From the NCBI RefSeq assembly GCF_013414345.1, contig NZ_CP058670.1, forward strand, positions 1,860,001 through 1,924,000: 64,000 nt of DNA. The letters are read 5' to 3'. The position numbers were made by a program, and so were the translations under genes. Positions 1 through 11,548 of the stretch are shown in pieces. The notes below the pieces were generated by a model. It was not told where the DNA came from and did no database searches. It saw only the letters and a program-made list of their open reading frames with translations. The DNA comes from Microcella indica (lineage in GTDB: Bacteria > Actinomycetota > Actinomycetes > Actinomycetales > Microbacteriaceae). How positions within the stretch are numbered: the stretch's first letter is position 1; every line of letters starts with the position of its first letter.

Positions 1-154
1 CCCGGAGCGCGTCGTAGGACTCCTGACTGAAGCGCGTGCCGAGGGCGAGCCGCACGGGGTCGCCAGGCACGAGTTGAATGAGCGCGAAGACGACGATCGA
101 GACGCCGAGCAGCACCACGGCCGTGTGGCCGAGTCGGCGGAGGATGTACAGCAC
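1..154 (-). CDS. ABC transporter permease, N-terminal part (DppB/OppB type)
   Basis: This is the first 51 codons of an inner-membrane permease that continues off the left edge. It begins at a GTG with an AAGGG-type ribosome site and reads LYILRRLGHTAVVLLGVSIV followed by the IQLVPGDP motif, the classic start of dipeptide/oligopeptide permease B subunits. The first membrane segment is complete. It lies 42 bp downstream of the solute-binding protein gene on the same strand, so the two are probably one operon for peptide or similar uptake. The substrate cannot be told from this fragment. Confidence 0.85.
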   Translation of the reverse strand, partial: MLYILRRLGHTAVVLLGVSIVVFALIQLVPGDPVRLALGTRFSQESYDALR

Positions 155-196
155 CGCGTCTGCCCTTCGTCTCGATCGTCGTCTCGCGCTGGCGAG

Positions 197-1738
197 CTAC
201 TCGTTCAGCGTGACATCCCGGAACCGGATGGCCGCGTCGCCACGCACCTCGTACCCGCTCACCGTGTCGGACCAGGCCTGCACGACGTCGGGGTTGTAGA
301 GGTAGATGTAGCTCGCTTCGTCGGCGATGATCGTCGCCGCCTCGGCGTAGATGTCGTACCGGGTCGCCTCGTCGGTCTCGACGCGGCCGGCGTCGAGCAG
401 GCTGTCGACCTCGGCGTTGCTGTAGCCCTGCACGTTGAAGCCGCCCGAGCTGAAGTGCTGCGCGTAGTAGAAGTCGTCAGGATCGAGGTTGCCGAGCCAG
501 CCCATGAGGAGCATGTCGAAGTTGCCCGAGTTCTGCTCGTCGAGCCACGTGCCGAAGTCGAGCGTGCGGATCTCCAGGCCGATTCCGGCCTCGGCGAGCT
601 GGGATTCCATGACCTGCGCGGCGGTCACGGTCTCCGGGTAATCGCTCGCGACCATGATCTCGAGGCTCAAGTCGCTCACGCCTGCCTCGGCGAGCAGCTC
701 CTGTGCCCGCTCGGGGTCAGTCGAGTAGCCGTCGTACTCCACGTACCAGCTGCTCGATTCGGGGATCGCGAGCTGGTTGACCGTCGCGGCGCCCTGCCAC
801 GCGGCCTGGGCGATCGCGTCGCGATCGATCGCGTAGGCGATGGCCTGGCGAACGCGGACGTCGTCGAAGGGCGCGCGGGCCTGGTTGAGGGCGAGGTACC
901 AATAGTCGTTCGAGCCGGTCTGGCCGAGCGTGATCCCCTCGGTGTCGCCGAGCGATGCGATGTTCTGCGCGGGGATCGAGTCGGTCCACTGGATCTCACC
1001 GACCTCGAGCGCCGTGAGAGCGGTCGTCCCCTCGGAGAGGAAGCGGAACGTCACGCCGTCGATGGCCGGCGCGCCGTCCCAGTAGTCAGGGTTGCTACTG
1101 AGCTCGATCGAGTCTCCTGCGGCGTAGCTCTCGAAGACGAAGGGTCCGGTGCCCACGGGGGCCGACTGGATGTCGCCCGACTCGACGTTCTCCTCGTTGA
1201 CGATCGCCATGCCCTTGAAGCCGCCGAGGTTGGCGAGCAGGTTGGGCGTGGGCGAGGCGACCTCGATGACGACCGTCAGATCGTCCGGTGCCGTGATGTC
1301 GGTGATCGCCGCGAAGCGCCAGGCGTTCGCGAGCTCGTCGTCGATAATGCGGTTGTACGAGTAGAGGACGTCCTCGGACGTGAACTCGGATCCGTCGTGG
1401 AACGTCACGCCTTCGCGGAGCGTGAACGTCCAGGTGAGCTGGTCGTCGCTGACCGTCCACGATTCGGCGAGCGCTGGCTGCATCGAGAGGTTCTCGTCAG
1501 GCTCGACAAGCGTGTCGAAGATGTTCTCGAGCACCTGGAACGAGAAGTACGAGGAGGTCGACTGTGGATCGAACTGGTCGGGCTCGCCGCCGATCGCGGC
1601 GATGAACTCGGTGGAGCCGGTGCCGCCATCGACGTCGACACTCTCGCCCGCGGAACATCCGGCGAGCACGAGTGCCGAGGCTGCGGCCACGGCCAGCCCG
1701 AGACGGGTTCGTGAGGGTGCTGCTGTGGTGGGTCGCAT
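197..1738 (-). CDS. ABC transporter solute-binding lipoprotein, family 5
   Basis: This is a 513-residue extracytoplasmic binding protein for a peptide-type ABC importer (SBP_bac_5). It has a basic N-terminus, a hydrophobic stretch and a lipobox LVLAGC with the lipidated Cys at about residue 28. Family signatures follow, such as TFTLREGVTFHDGSEFTSED near residue 105 and RQAIAYAIDRDAIA near 300. The length is normal for the family. A DppB-like permease gene follows on the same strand. The divergent DUF1028 gene and the nearby XRE/cupin regulator may belong to the same uptake unit. The ligand could be a peptide, an opine or another compound and is not resolved. Confidence 0.92.
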   Translation of the reverse strand: MRPTTAAPSRTRLGLAVAAASALVLAGCSAGESVDVDGGTGSTEFIAAIGGEPDQFDPQSTSSYFSFQVLENIFDTLVEPDENLSMQPALAESWTVSDDQLTWTFTLREGVTFHDGSEFTSEDVLYSYNRIIDDELANAWRFAAITDITAPDDLTVVIEVASPTPNLLANLGGFKGMAIVNEENVESGDIQSAPVGTGPFVFESYAAGDSIELSSNPDYWDGAPAIDGVTFRFLSEGTTALTALEVGEIQWTDSIPAQNIASLGDTEGITLGQTGSNDYWYLALNQARAPFDDVRVRQAIAYAIDRDAIAQAAWQGAATVNQLAIPESSSWYVEYDGYSTDPERAQELLAEAGVSDLSLEIMVASDYPETVTAAQVMESQLAEAGIGLEIRTLDFGTWLDEQNSGNFDMLLMGWLGNLDPDDFYYAQHFSSGGFNVQGYSNAEVDSLLDAGRVETDEATRYDIYAEAATIIADEASYIYLYNPDVVQAWSDTVSGYEVRGDAAIRFRDVTLNE

Positions 1739-1751
1739 CGGTTGTATCTCC

Positions 1752-1798
1752 TTCAGCGTGCCAATCAGGACTTCATCAGTATGGTGAAGATTTCATCA
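1752..1798. promoter_or_regulatory. Candidate operator with repeated TTCATCA half-sites
   Basis: In the divergent gap between the binding-protein gene and the DUF1028 gene, TTCATCA occurs at 1772–1778 and 1792–1798. The inverted near-copy TGGTGAA lies between them at 1782–1788, and a related TTCAGCG is at 1752. The local sequence is AT-rich compared with its surroundings. The layout suits a dimeric regulator acting on both promoters, and the XRE/cupin gene is the obvious candidate. This is inferred from pattern only. Confidence 0.4.
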
Positions 1799-1897
1799 TT
1801 CTGCTGTAGATTCTGGAGAACCGCTAGTCAGCATCGGGATGTTTACACGACCGCAACATGCATCGTCGTCCCGGACCCCGAGAGATCTACGGAGCCC

Positions 1898-2560
1898 ATG
1901 ACGTTCTCGCTGCTGCTCACTGATCCCGCGCATCGCTGGATCGTCGTCGCGAGCGCCACCTGCACGCCCGCCGTCGGGGCCGCCGTCCCCGCCGCGCGCA
2001 TCGGTGCGGGCGGCGTCGTGTCGCAGGCCCACACCAACTCGGCGCTGCGGGCTTCCGCGCTCGCACTCCTCGCGGAAGGGCTCGACCCCGCGACCGCCCT
2101 CGAGCGGACCATCGCGACCGACGCACGAGCGGAACTGCGCCAAGTGGGCCTGCTCGACGCTCGAGGCCGAGCTGCGAGCCACACCGGCACCGAGGTCACG
2201 CCCTGGTGCGGTGCGCGCAGCAGGGCGGGCGTCCTCGCCATCGGCAACTACCTGACCGGACCCGAGGTCATCGACGCGCTGCTGGACTCGGTGGCGATCG
2301 ACGCCCTGCACGATGCGGAGAGCGGACCGGGGGGCCTCGCGACGATCGCGCTGAGCGCCATGCACGCCGCCCAAGACGTCGGCGGCGACCGGCGCGGTCA
2401 GCAGAGCGCGAGCCTCCTGCTCACCGCTCTGACCGGCACGAGCAGGGTGGAGGAGGAGGACGGCACCCTGCTCGACCTGCGTGTCGACGACGACGAGCGG
2501 CCGCTCGGCGCGCTCACGGTCCAGCTGCACCGCTCGATCGGCGATCTGCCGACCGCCTAA
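1898..2560 (+). CDS. DUF1028 family protein
   Basis: A 220-residue protein of the DUF1028 family, which is thought to share the Ntn-hydrolase fold but has no settled function. The conserved start TFSLLLTDPAHRWIVVASAT and the segment IGAGGVVSQAHTN place it in the family. The ATG at 1898 is chosen because family homology begins there; the open frame extends to 1742 but that part looks non-coding. Family members often sit next to peptide transporters, as here. Its stop overlaps the stop of the convergent XRE/cupin gene by 3 bp. A role in processing an imported amide or peptide is inference. Confidence 0.85.
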   Translation: MTFSLLLTDPAHRWIVVASATCTPAVGAAVPAARIGAGGVVSQAHTNSALRASALALLAEGLDPATALERTIATDARAELRQVGLLDARGRAASHTGTEVTPWCGARSRAGVLAIGNYLTGPEVIDALLDSVAIDALHDAESGPGGLATIALSAMHAAQDVGGDRRGQQSASLLLTALTGTSRVEEEDGTLLDLRVDDDERPLGALTVQLHRSIGDLPTA

Positions 2561-3153
2561 GGGGCCTGGGGCGTGACCGCCCCGAGCACGACGACGTCGA
2601 CGTCGCCGGCGTTCGCCCACCAGTGCGCCGTGGCGCAGTGGTAGGTCATCGCGTCTCCGGGCTCGAGGATGACTTCCTCGCCGCCGTAGTGGACGAGCAG
2701 CCGCCCCTCGAGCACGACGACGCACTCCATGCCGAGGTGCCGGAACGGCCGCGACTCATTGCTGAAGCCAGGCGGCATGACGGTGCGGATGACCTGGATG
2801 GGGACGCTCGAGCCCGGCGTGAGGAGCTCGCGGACGAGTCCGTCGTCCGCGCTCTGCGGGTCGAGCGGGTCGAGGCGGCGACGATCCGTGCGCCGCACGA
2901 CCTGGCGATCGTCGTCCTCGGAAAAGTGAACGAGCTGCGAGAGCGGGATCGAGAGCGCCTGCGCGAGCCGGGCGAGCGACTCGAGCGCAGGGTTGCCCAT
3001 CCCGCGTTCGAGCTGACTGACCATGCCCGAGCTCACACCGGCACGCGTCGCGAGCCCTTCGACGGTGAGTCCGAGCCGCTTGCGCACCTGGCGGATGGTC
3101 GCACCGATGGCCTGCACTTCACGCTCGTACAGGTCTCTCTGCTCATCGCCCAT
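2557..3153 (-). CDS. XRE-family regulator with C-terminal cupin domain
   Basis: A 198-residue transcription factor. An N-terminal helix-turn-helix occupies roughly residues 15–70 (IRQVRKRLGLTVEGLATRAG, then SGMVSQLERG). A small beta-barrel cupin follows at about 120–190 (MECVVVLEGRLLVHYGGEEV, then LEPGDAMTYHCATAHWW). This architecture is common in regulators of amino-acid, polyamine or peptide use, where the cupin senses the ligand. The ATG at 3153 is used because the upstream frame lies over the glgP 3' region. The gene converges on DUF1028 and may control that gene and the divergent transporter. Confidence 0.88.
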   Translation of the reverse strand: MGDEQRDLYEREVQAIGATIRQVRKRLGLTVEGLATRAGVSSGMVSQLERGMGNPALESLARLAQALSIPLSQLVHFSEDDDRQVVRRTDRRRLDPLDPQSADDGLVRELLTPGSSVPIQVIRTVMPPGFSNESRPFRHLGMECVVVLEGRLLVHYGGEEVILEPGDAMTYHCATAHWWANAGDVDVVVLGAVTPQAP

Positions 3154-3220
3154 AGTCCGCCATGCTAGCCGTCGCACCCGCGGCCGGACGTGAGGGACCC
3201 TTCGGCCTGCGCGCGCTGCG

Positions 3221-5776
3221 CTAGTGCGTCGCCGCGGTGACGAGCCCGAGCTCCGCCGGATGCGCGAGCAGCTCGTGGCACGGCGTGACCCGCACGGTGT
3301 AGCCGAACGACCCGGAGCGCGCGAGCGGCACGGTGCCCGCGAACATCGCCGGCTGGCCGAGGTCGTGCGACTCGAACATGAGCGGCAGGTGGTGCACGTC
3401 GGCGAGCTCGTCGCCCTCGCGTGCGCGCCCGAACACGACCTCGACGAGCACCTCGTCGGGCCTGAGCCCGCCGAGGTTGACGTGGGCCTGCACCGTGAGC
3501 TCGTCCCCGACCTGCGGTGAGCCGACGCCGCCCGACTCGACGTGCGCGACCGAGACGGTCGGCCACTCGGCGGCGACGTGCGCTTTCCACGCGGCGAGCT
3601 CGCGCGCGGGGCCGTACTCGCCCACCGTGATCGCGCGACGCGCACGAGCGGCAGGCACGTAGAGCCGCTCGACGTACTCGGTCACCATGCGGTCGGCCGA
3701 GAGCTCGGGCGAGAGCGTCGCGAGCGTGTGGCGAATGTTCTGCAGCCAGCGGCGCGGCAGCCCGTCGGCGTCGCGGTCGTAGTAGCGCGGCGCGATCTGG
3801 TGCTCGATGAGGTCGTACATGGCCTCGGCTTCGAGCGCGTCGCGCTCGGCCCCGTCGCCCGCGGCGTCGGCGCTCGGGATCGCCCATCCGTTCTCGCCGT
3901 CGTAGTACTCGTTCCACCAGCCGTCGAGGATCGACAGGTTGAGGGAGCCGTTGAGCGCCGCCTTCATGCCGGAGGTGCCGCACGCCTCGAAAGGCCGCAG
4001 CGGGTTGTTGAGCCAGATGTCGGTGCCGGGGTACAGCAGTCGCGCCATGCCGATGTCGTAGTTGGGCAGGAAGACGATGCGCTCGCGAACGTCGTTCTCG
4101 CTCGCGAACTGCACGAGCTTCTGGATGAGCGCCTTGCCGCTGTCGTCGGCGGGATGCGACTTGCCGGCGATGACGAGCTGCACGGGGCGCTCGGGGTCGG
4201 TGAGGAGCGAGCGCAGGCGATCCTGGTCGTGGAGCATGAGCGTGAGGCGCTTGTAGGTGGGCACGCGTCGCGCGAACCCGATCGTGAGCACGTCGGGGTC
4301 GAGGATGCGCGACATCCACTGGGGTGCGGCGACGCCAGGGTTCTCCTCCGCGAAGGCGGCCGCGACGCGCTCGCGCGCGTCGGTGACGAGCTGCTCGCGC
4401 ATGGCGCGGCGCACGGCCCACAGGTCGGCGTCCGAGACGGCGTCCGAGCTCCAGTCGCAGCGCGTCGTGTCGTACGTGCCGAGGGCGTCTTTCGCGAGCG
4501 TCACCATGAGCGGATCGGTCCATGTGGGCGCGTGCACGCCGTTCGTGACGGAGGTGATGGGCACGTCCGCGGCGTCGAAACCGGGCCACAGCTCGCCGAA
4601 CATGCCGCGCGAGACCTCGCCGTGCAATTGCGAGACACCGTTGGCGCGCTGCGCGAGCCGAAGACCCATGACGGCCATGTTGTGCACGCCGGGGTCGCCG
4701 CCCGGGTAGTCCTCCCGTCCGAGGGCGAGCACGTCATGCCCGTCGATGCCGGGCAGCAGGTCGGTCTCGAGGTAGCGACCGATGAGGGATGCGTCGAACC
4801 GGTCGATTCCGGCGGACACGGGAGTGTGGGTGGTGAAGAGCGTTCCCGCGCGCACGACCTGCAGTGCCTCCGAGAACGTGAGCCCCTCCGCGATGAGGTC
4901 GCTGATGCGCTCGAGCCCGAGGAATCCGGCGTGGCCCTCGTTGGTGTGGAAGACCTCCGGCACGGCCGTGCCGGTGACGCGCACGTGCGCCTTGATGGCG
5001 CGCACGCCGCCGATGCCGAGGAGGAGCTCCTGCAGGAGTCGATGCTCGCCGCCTCCGCCGTAGAGGCGGTCTGTGACGCCGCGCAGGTCGTCGGAGTTCT
5101 CGGCGATGTCCGTGTCGAGCAGCAGCAGCACGACGCGGCCGACGTGCATCTGCCAGACGCGCGCGTGAAGCTTTCGCCCGCCGGGGAGGGCGAGGGTGAC
5201 GAGCACGGCGCTGCCGTCGGGCTCGCGCAGCACCTGCATGGGCAGGCCGTCGGGATCGATGAGTGGGTAGGCCTCCTTCTGCCAGCCGTCGCGGTCGATG
5301 GCCTGACGGAAGTAGCCGGCGCGATAGAACAGGCCGACGCCGAGCAGCGGGACCCCGAGGTCGCTCGCGCTCTTGAGGTGGTCCCCGGCGAGGATGCCGA
5401 GGCCGCCCGAGTACTGGGGAATCGCGGAGGCGATGCCGAACTCGGGCGAGAAGTAGGCGATGCGCTGCGGGGCGTCCTCGAGCGACTGGTACCAGCGGGG
5501 CTGCTCCAGATAGGCCGTGAGGTCGGCGCGCAGCGCCTGCGCGTCGGCGATGAACTGCCCATCGGCGGCGAGCTCGTCGAGCCGTGCGGAGTCGACTGCT
5601 CCCAGGAGGGCGATCGGGTCATGGTCGAGCTCGTCCCAGAGGACGGGGTCGATGCGCGCGAACAGTCGCCTCGTCGGCTCGTGCCACGACCAGCGCAGGT
5701 TCGCGGCGAGCGCCGCGACGGCGTCGAGCGCCTCGGGCAGGACGGTGCGGACGGTGAATCGGCGGATCGCCTTCAC
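3221..5776 (-). CDS. glgP: Alpha-glucan (glycogen) phosphorylase
   Basis: An 851-residue cytoplasmic enzyme that releases glucose-1-phosphate from alpha-1,4-glucan ends using pyridoxal phosphate. It belongs to the actinobacterial GlgP type with an N-terminal DUF3417-like segment. Visible motifs include [22 protein letters not shown] and [14 protein letters not shown], where the lysine at about residue 605 should carry the cofactor. The start is GTG (VKAIRRFTV) preceded by GAGGAG five bases upstream. The longer frame to 5842 is rejected because it lacks a ribosome site. It diverges from glgE–glgB, so one region controls glucan breakdown on one strand and synthesis on the other. Confidence 0.96.
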   Translation of the reverse strand: MKAIRRFTVRTVLPEALDAVAALAANLRWSWHEPTRRLFARIDPVLWDELDHDPIALLGAVDSARLDELAADGQFIADAQALRADLTAYLEQPRWYQSLEDAPQRIAYFSPEFGIASAIPQYSGGLGILAGDHLKSASDLGVPLLGVGLFYRAGYFRQAIDRDGWQKEAYPLIDPDGLPMQVLREPDGSAVLVTLALPGGRKLHARVWQMHVGRVVLLLLDTDIAENSDDLRGVTDRLYGGGGEHRLLQELLLGIGGVRAIKAHVRVTGTAVPEVFHTNEGHAGFLGLERISDLIAEGLTFSEALQVVRAGTLFTTHTPVSAGIDRFDASLIGRYLETDLLPGIDGHDVLALGREDYPGGDPGVHNMAVMGLRLAQRANGVSQLHGEVSRGMFGELWPGFDAADVPITSVTNGVHAPTWTDPLMVTLAKDALGTYDTTRCDWSSDAVSDADLWAVRRAMREQLVTDARERVAAAFAEENPGVAAPQWMSRILDPDVLTIGFARRVPTYKRLTLMLHDQDRLRSLLTDPERPVQLVIAGKSHPADDSGKALIQKLVQFASENDVRERIVFLPNYDIGMARLLYPGTDIWLNNPLRPFEACGTSGMKAALNGSLNLSILDGWWNEYYDGENGWAIPSADAAGDGAERDALEAEAMYDLIEHQIAPRYYDRDADGLPRRWLQNIRHTLATLSPELSADRMVTEYVERLYVPAARARRAITVGEYGPARELAAWKAHVAAEWPTVSVAHVESGGVGSPQVGDELTVQAHVNLGGLRPDEVLVEVVFGRAREGDELADVHHLPLMFESHDLGQPAMFAGTVPLARSGSFGYTVRVTPCHELLAHPAELGLVTAATH

Positions 5777-6331
5777 AGCTTCTCCTCGGGGCCTGGGTGG
5801 GTGCGGCGGTGCGAACGAGCACGGGGAGCGCGAGTCGATCACGTCGACGTGGTCGAGAGAGCGCGCACGCCCCGACTCGCCACTCTAGGCGAGTCGGACC
5901 CGCATCGGGAACCGGTTCCAGAACACTCGGCGGCAGGCCGCTCACCGCGACGGGCGATGACCTCCTTAACGACGAACAGGACCGGCCTCGCTGGGGGATG
6001 CGAGTGTCGGTCCTGTCTCATGAGACCGTTCGGGTCGGCCTCATCATCGCGCTCGGGGGCCCGCACTGCAGTGCGAACCCGTCGTGCCCTTGTGGTGACG
6101 CCGTGCTATCGCGTTCGGGTCTCGCGACAGTGCTGACGTCGTTCATCGACCATACGCACGCGACCGCGCGAGCCCAAGAGGCTGACAGGAATTCGCGTAC
6201 CCTGCCCGGGGTACATTTTGTCCTCATTTTGTCCGACACGCCGGTCACCGAGACCCTCCCGCACCTCCGAGCCCCCTGGACGCCTGGACGCCTCCCGCGC
6301 GCTCGCCGTCCCGGCGGAGTACGGTCGACTC
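5777..6331. promoter_or_regulatory. 555-bp glgP/glgE intergenic region with palindromes
   Basis: No convincing gene is seen here. The region holds several structures. GGAACCGGTTCC at 5908–5919 is a perfect 12-bp palindrome of the type bound by LacI-family sugar regulators. A stem-loop at 5976–6016 has 9-bp arms (ACAGGACCG/CGGTCCTGT) and an inner CTCGC/GCGAG pair. GTCTCATGAGAC lies at 6015–6026. GTACCC/GGGTAC arms lie at 6197–6214, touching a direct repeat of CATTTTGTCC at 6214–6223 and 6225–6234. The region must contain the promoters of both divergent units. The palindromes are read directly, and their roles are inferred. Confidence 0.5.
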
Positions 6332-8355
6332 GTGGCTGTCACCGAATCGACCCCGTTCACCCCGCGCATCGGGCGCATCCCGATCCGGCACCTGAGCCCT
6401 GTGCAGCCGGAGGACCGCTGGCCGAGCAAGGCCTTCCTGGGAGAAGTCGTCCCCTTCGGAGCGACGGTGTTCCGCGAAGGGCACGATCTGCTCGGCGCCG
6501 ATCTGCTGCTGCGCGCGCCGGACGGCACGCAGAGCGCGCACCCGCTCGAGATGGGCGCACCCGGAACCGACCGCTGGCACACCGAGGTGCTCGTCGACCA
6601 GCTGGGGCTCTACACCTGGCGCGTGCAGGCGTACTCCGACGATTGGGCGACGTGGCTGCACGCCGCCACGGTCAAGATCGAGGCTGGAGTCGACGTCGAG
6701 GTCATGCTCATGGGCGGCGGCGAGCTGCTGGAGCGCGCGACCGAGCTCGCGGGTGCTGGCACCCCGGCCGGCACGACCTTCTCCGACGCCCGCGCGGCCA
6801 TGATGAACGCCGCCCTCTCTCCCGCGGCGCGCCTCGCCGTCGCGAGCGACGCCCGGCTCGTGGCGGCCCTGCAGCAGCACCGCCTGACGAGCCTCGAGAC
6901 CGTCTCGGCCCCGCACACCCTGCGCGTCGAGCGCACGCGCGCCGGCGTGGGCAGCTGGTACGAGTTCTTCCCGCGCTCCGAGGGAGCGAAGCGCCGCAAG
7001 GACGGCTCCTGGCAGTCCGGCACCTTCGCGACGGCCACGCGACGACTGCCGGCGGTGGCGCAGATGGGCTTCGACGTGCTGTACCTGCCGCCGATCCACC
7101 CGATCGGGCGACTCAACCGGAAGGGCCCGAACAACACCCTCGAAGCCGGCCCGAACGACCCGGGGAGCCCGTGGGCGATCGGCGCGAAGGAGGGCGGGCA
7201 CGACGCGATCCACCCCGACCTGGGCACGGCGAAGGACTTCCAGGCGTTCCTCGCGAGCGCCGCGAAGAACGGTCTCGAGGTCGCCCTCGATCTGGCCCTC
7301 CAGTGCGCTCCCGACCACCCGTGGGTGACCGAGCATCCCGAGTGGTTCACGACGCTGCCGGACGGCTCCATCCGCTACGCGGAGAACCCGCCGAAGAAGT
7401 ACCAGGACATCTACCCGCTCAACTTCGACAACGACCCGGAGGGGTTGAGCACCGAGATCCTGCGCATCGTGCGCTACTGGATCGAGTTGGGCGTGCGCAT
7501 CTTCCGCGTCGACAACCCGCACACGAAGCCGCTCGCGTTCTGGGAATGGCTGCTGCACGAGGTCAACGCCGAGCACCCCGACGTGGTGTTCTTCGCGGAG
7601 GCGTTCACGCGCCCCGCGATGATGCAGTCGCTCGCCGCCGTCGGCTTCCAGCAGTCGTACACGTACTTCACGTGGCGCAACTCGAAGCGCGAGCTCGAGG
7701 AGTACCTCACCGAGGTCTCGCAGGAGACGAGCGCGTACTTCCGCCCCAACTTCTTCGTCAACACCCCCGACATCCTCACCGAGTACCTGCAGTTCGGCGG
7801 CGTGCCCGCCTACAAGATCCGGGCCGCTCTCGCCGCGACCGCGAGCCCCTCGTGGGGCGTCTACGCCGGCTACGAGCTCATCGAGAACGTGGCACGCCCC
7901 GGCAGCGAGGAGAACATCGACAACGAGAAGTACGAGTACAAGCAGCGCGACTGGTCGAGCCCCGAGACGCAGCGCCGGTCGATCGCGCCGTACCTGACCC
8001 AGCTCAACACGATCCGCGCGCAGCACCCCGCACTGCGCCAGCTGCGCAATCTGCGCATCCACGCCACGCGCGACGATGCGATCCTCTGCTACTCGAAGGT
8101 TCTCCCTGGTCGCTTCGTGCGATCCGGCCGCACCGACGGCATCATCGTCGTGGCGAACGTCGACCCCCACTCGGCCCGCGAGACGACCGTCTCGCTCGAT
8201 CTCGAGGCGCTCGGCCTCCCGCCTGGCTCGACCTTCGAGGTCAAGGATCTGATCTCGGGCGAGCGGTACACCTGGGGCGCGGAGAACTACGTCAGGCTCG
8301 ACGCCTTCGTGCACCCCGTCCACATCCTCCGCATCGACTACCCGAAGGGGGTCTG

Positions 8356-8356
<1 letters not shown>
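6332..8356 (+). CDS. glgE: Alpha-1,4-glucan:maltose-1-phosphate maltosyltransferase
   Basis: A 674-residue GH13 enzyme that adds maltose units from maltose-1-phosphate to glucan chains. The family N-terminus ([12 protein letters not shown]) is followed by the catalytic barrel. The nucleophile Asp falls at residue 394 ([11 protein letters not shown]) and the acid/base Glu at residue 423 (FFAEAFTRP) when counted from the GTG at 6332. From memory these are the same numbers as in the characterised Streptomyces enzyme, which supports this start. The stop shares its last base with the glgB ATG (TGATG), so the pair is translationally coupled. No treS, pep2 or glgC gene is in the window. Confidence 0.96.
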
Positions 8357-10593
<2,237 letters not shown>

Positions 10594-10603
10594 GCTCGCA
10601 GCC

Positions 10604-11548
10604 TCAGTAGAGGAGGTTGGTGAAGGCGCGGCGCGCGGCGATCGTGCGCTCGTCCTCGGCCCCGACGATCTCGAAGTAGTCGAGAAGGCGGGTGCGGACG
10701 ACCGCCTTGCCGTCGGCGTCGAGACCAGGAAAGAGGGTGAGCAGGCGCGCGAAGGCGTCTTCCACGTGGCCGCCGCTGAGGTCGAGGTCGGCGACCGCGA
10801 GCTGAGCATCCAGATCATCGGGAGCCGCCGCTGCCGCGTCGCGCACCTGCGACGCCTCGCGCCCTTCGAGGCGCTGCAGCAGGGAGACCTGCGCGAGACC
10901 GGCCACCGCGTCGCCGTCGGCGGGGCTCTGCGCGATCGCCGTGCGGTAGGCCGTGGCCGCCGCCTCGAGGTCGCCGCGACTGATCGCATCGAAGGCCTCC
11001 TGGTGGAGCGGCGGCAGGGGCTGCTCGGCAGGCTCCTCCTCGCCCTCCTCCGGCGCGTCGGCCGACAGCGTTCCGGTCACGCCGTTCTGCGCGGCGAGCT
11101 CGAGCACCTGGTCGAGCACCTGGCGCACCTCGGCCTCGGCGGGCATGCCGACGAAGAGGTTCACGGGCCGGCCGCCGACGAGAGCGACGACCGCGGGAAC
11201 CTGCTGCACCTGGAACGCCTGCGCGACCTGCGGGCTGCTGTTGCCGTCCACCGTCGCGAGAGCGAGCCGGCCGCCGTAGGAGCTCACGATGCCCGGCAGG
11301 GCCGGCGCGATGCCCGCGACGTAGAACTCGACGATCACGGGCACCGTGCGCGAGAGCTCGACGACCTCGCCGAACTCGGCGTCGCCCACGTCGCGCACGA
11401 CCGCGCTGCCGCCTGCTCCTGCGGCCGAGGCGGGGTCTGCGGCTCCCGCCGGAGCCTGCTGGGCGGGCGGCTGCTGAGCCGCGCGCACGAGCGAGGAGAG
11501 ATCGACGGCGCCCCGCAGGGCGTCAGGGTTCATCGGGCTTTCGGTCAC
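10604..11548 (-). CDS. Thioredoxin-fold co-chaperone (YbbN/CnoX-like)
   Basis: A 314-residue cytoplasmic protein with a thioredoxin-like domain (about residues 50–155) followed by tetratricopeptide-type helices (about 175–310). The active-site region reads FYVAGIAPALPG instead of a CxxC motif, so it cannot act as a disulfide reductase. The redox-dead YbbN/CnoX family works as a holdase and delivers clients to chaperonins. The start is GTG at 11548, preceded by GGGAGG five bases upstream, and it overlaps the previous stop by 4 bp (GTGA). Translation is therefore probably coupled to the large membrane protein upstream. Confidence 0.85.
   Translation of the reverse strand: MTESPMNPDALRGAVDLSSLVRAAQQPPAQQAPAGAADPASAAGAGGSAVVRDVGDAEFGEVVELSRTVPVIVEFYVAGIAPALPGIVSSYGGRLALATVDGNSSPQVAQAFQVQQVPAVVALVGGRPVNLFVGMPAEAEVRQVLDQVLELAAQNGVTGTLSADAPEEGEEEPAEQPLPPLHQEAFDAISRGDLEAAATAYRTAIAQSPADGDAVAGLAQVSLLQRLEGREASQVRDAAAAAPDDLDAQLAVADLDLSGGHVEDAFARLLTLFPGLDADGKAVVRTRLLDYFEIVGAEDERTIAARRAFTNLLY

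Noticed and set aside
5797-8355. Open frame of 1598 codons in front of and including glgB
   Set aside because: Only the part from 8356 is GlgB. The upstream part is Arg/Pro/Ala-rich shadow sequence of glgE in another frame, typical of high-GC DNA.
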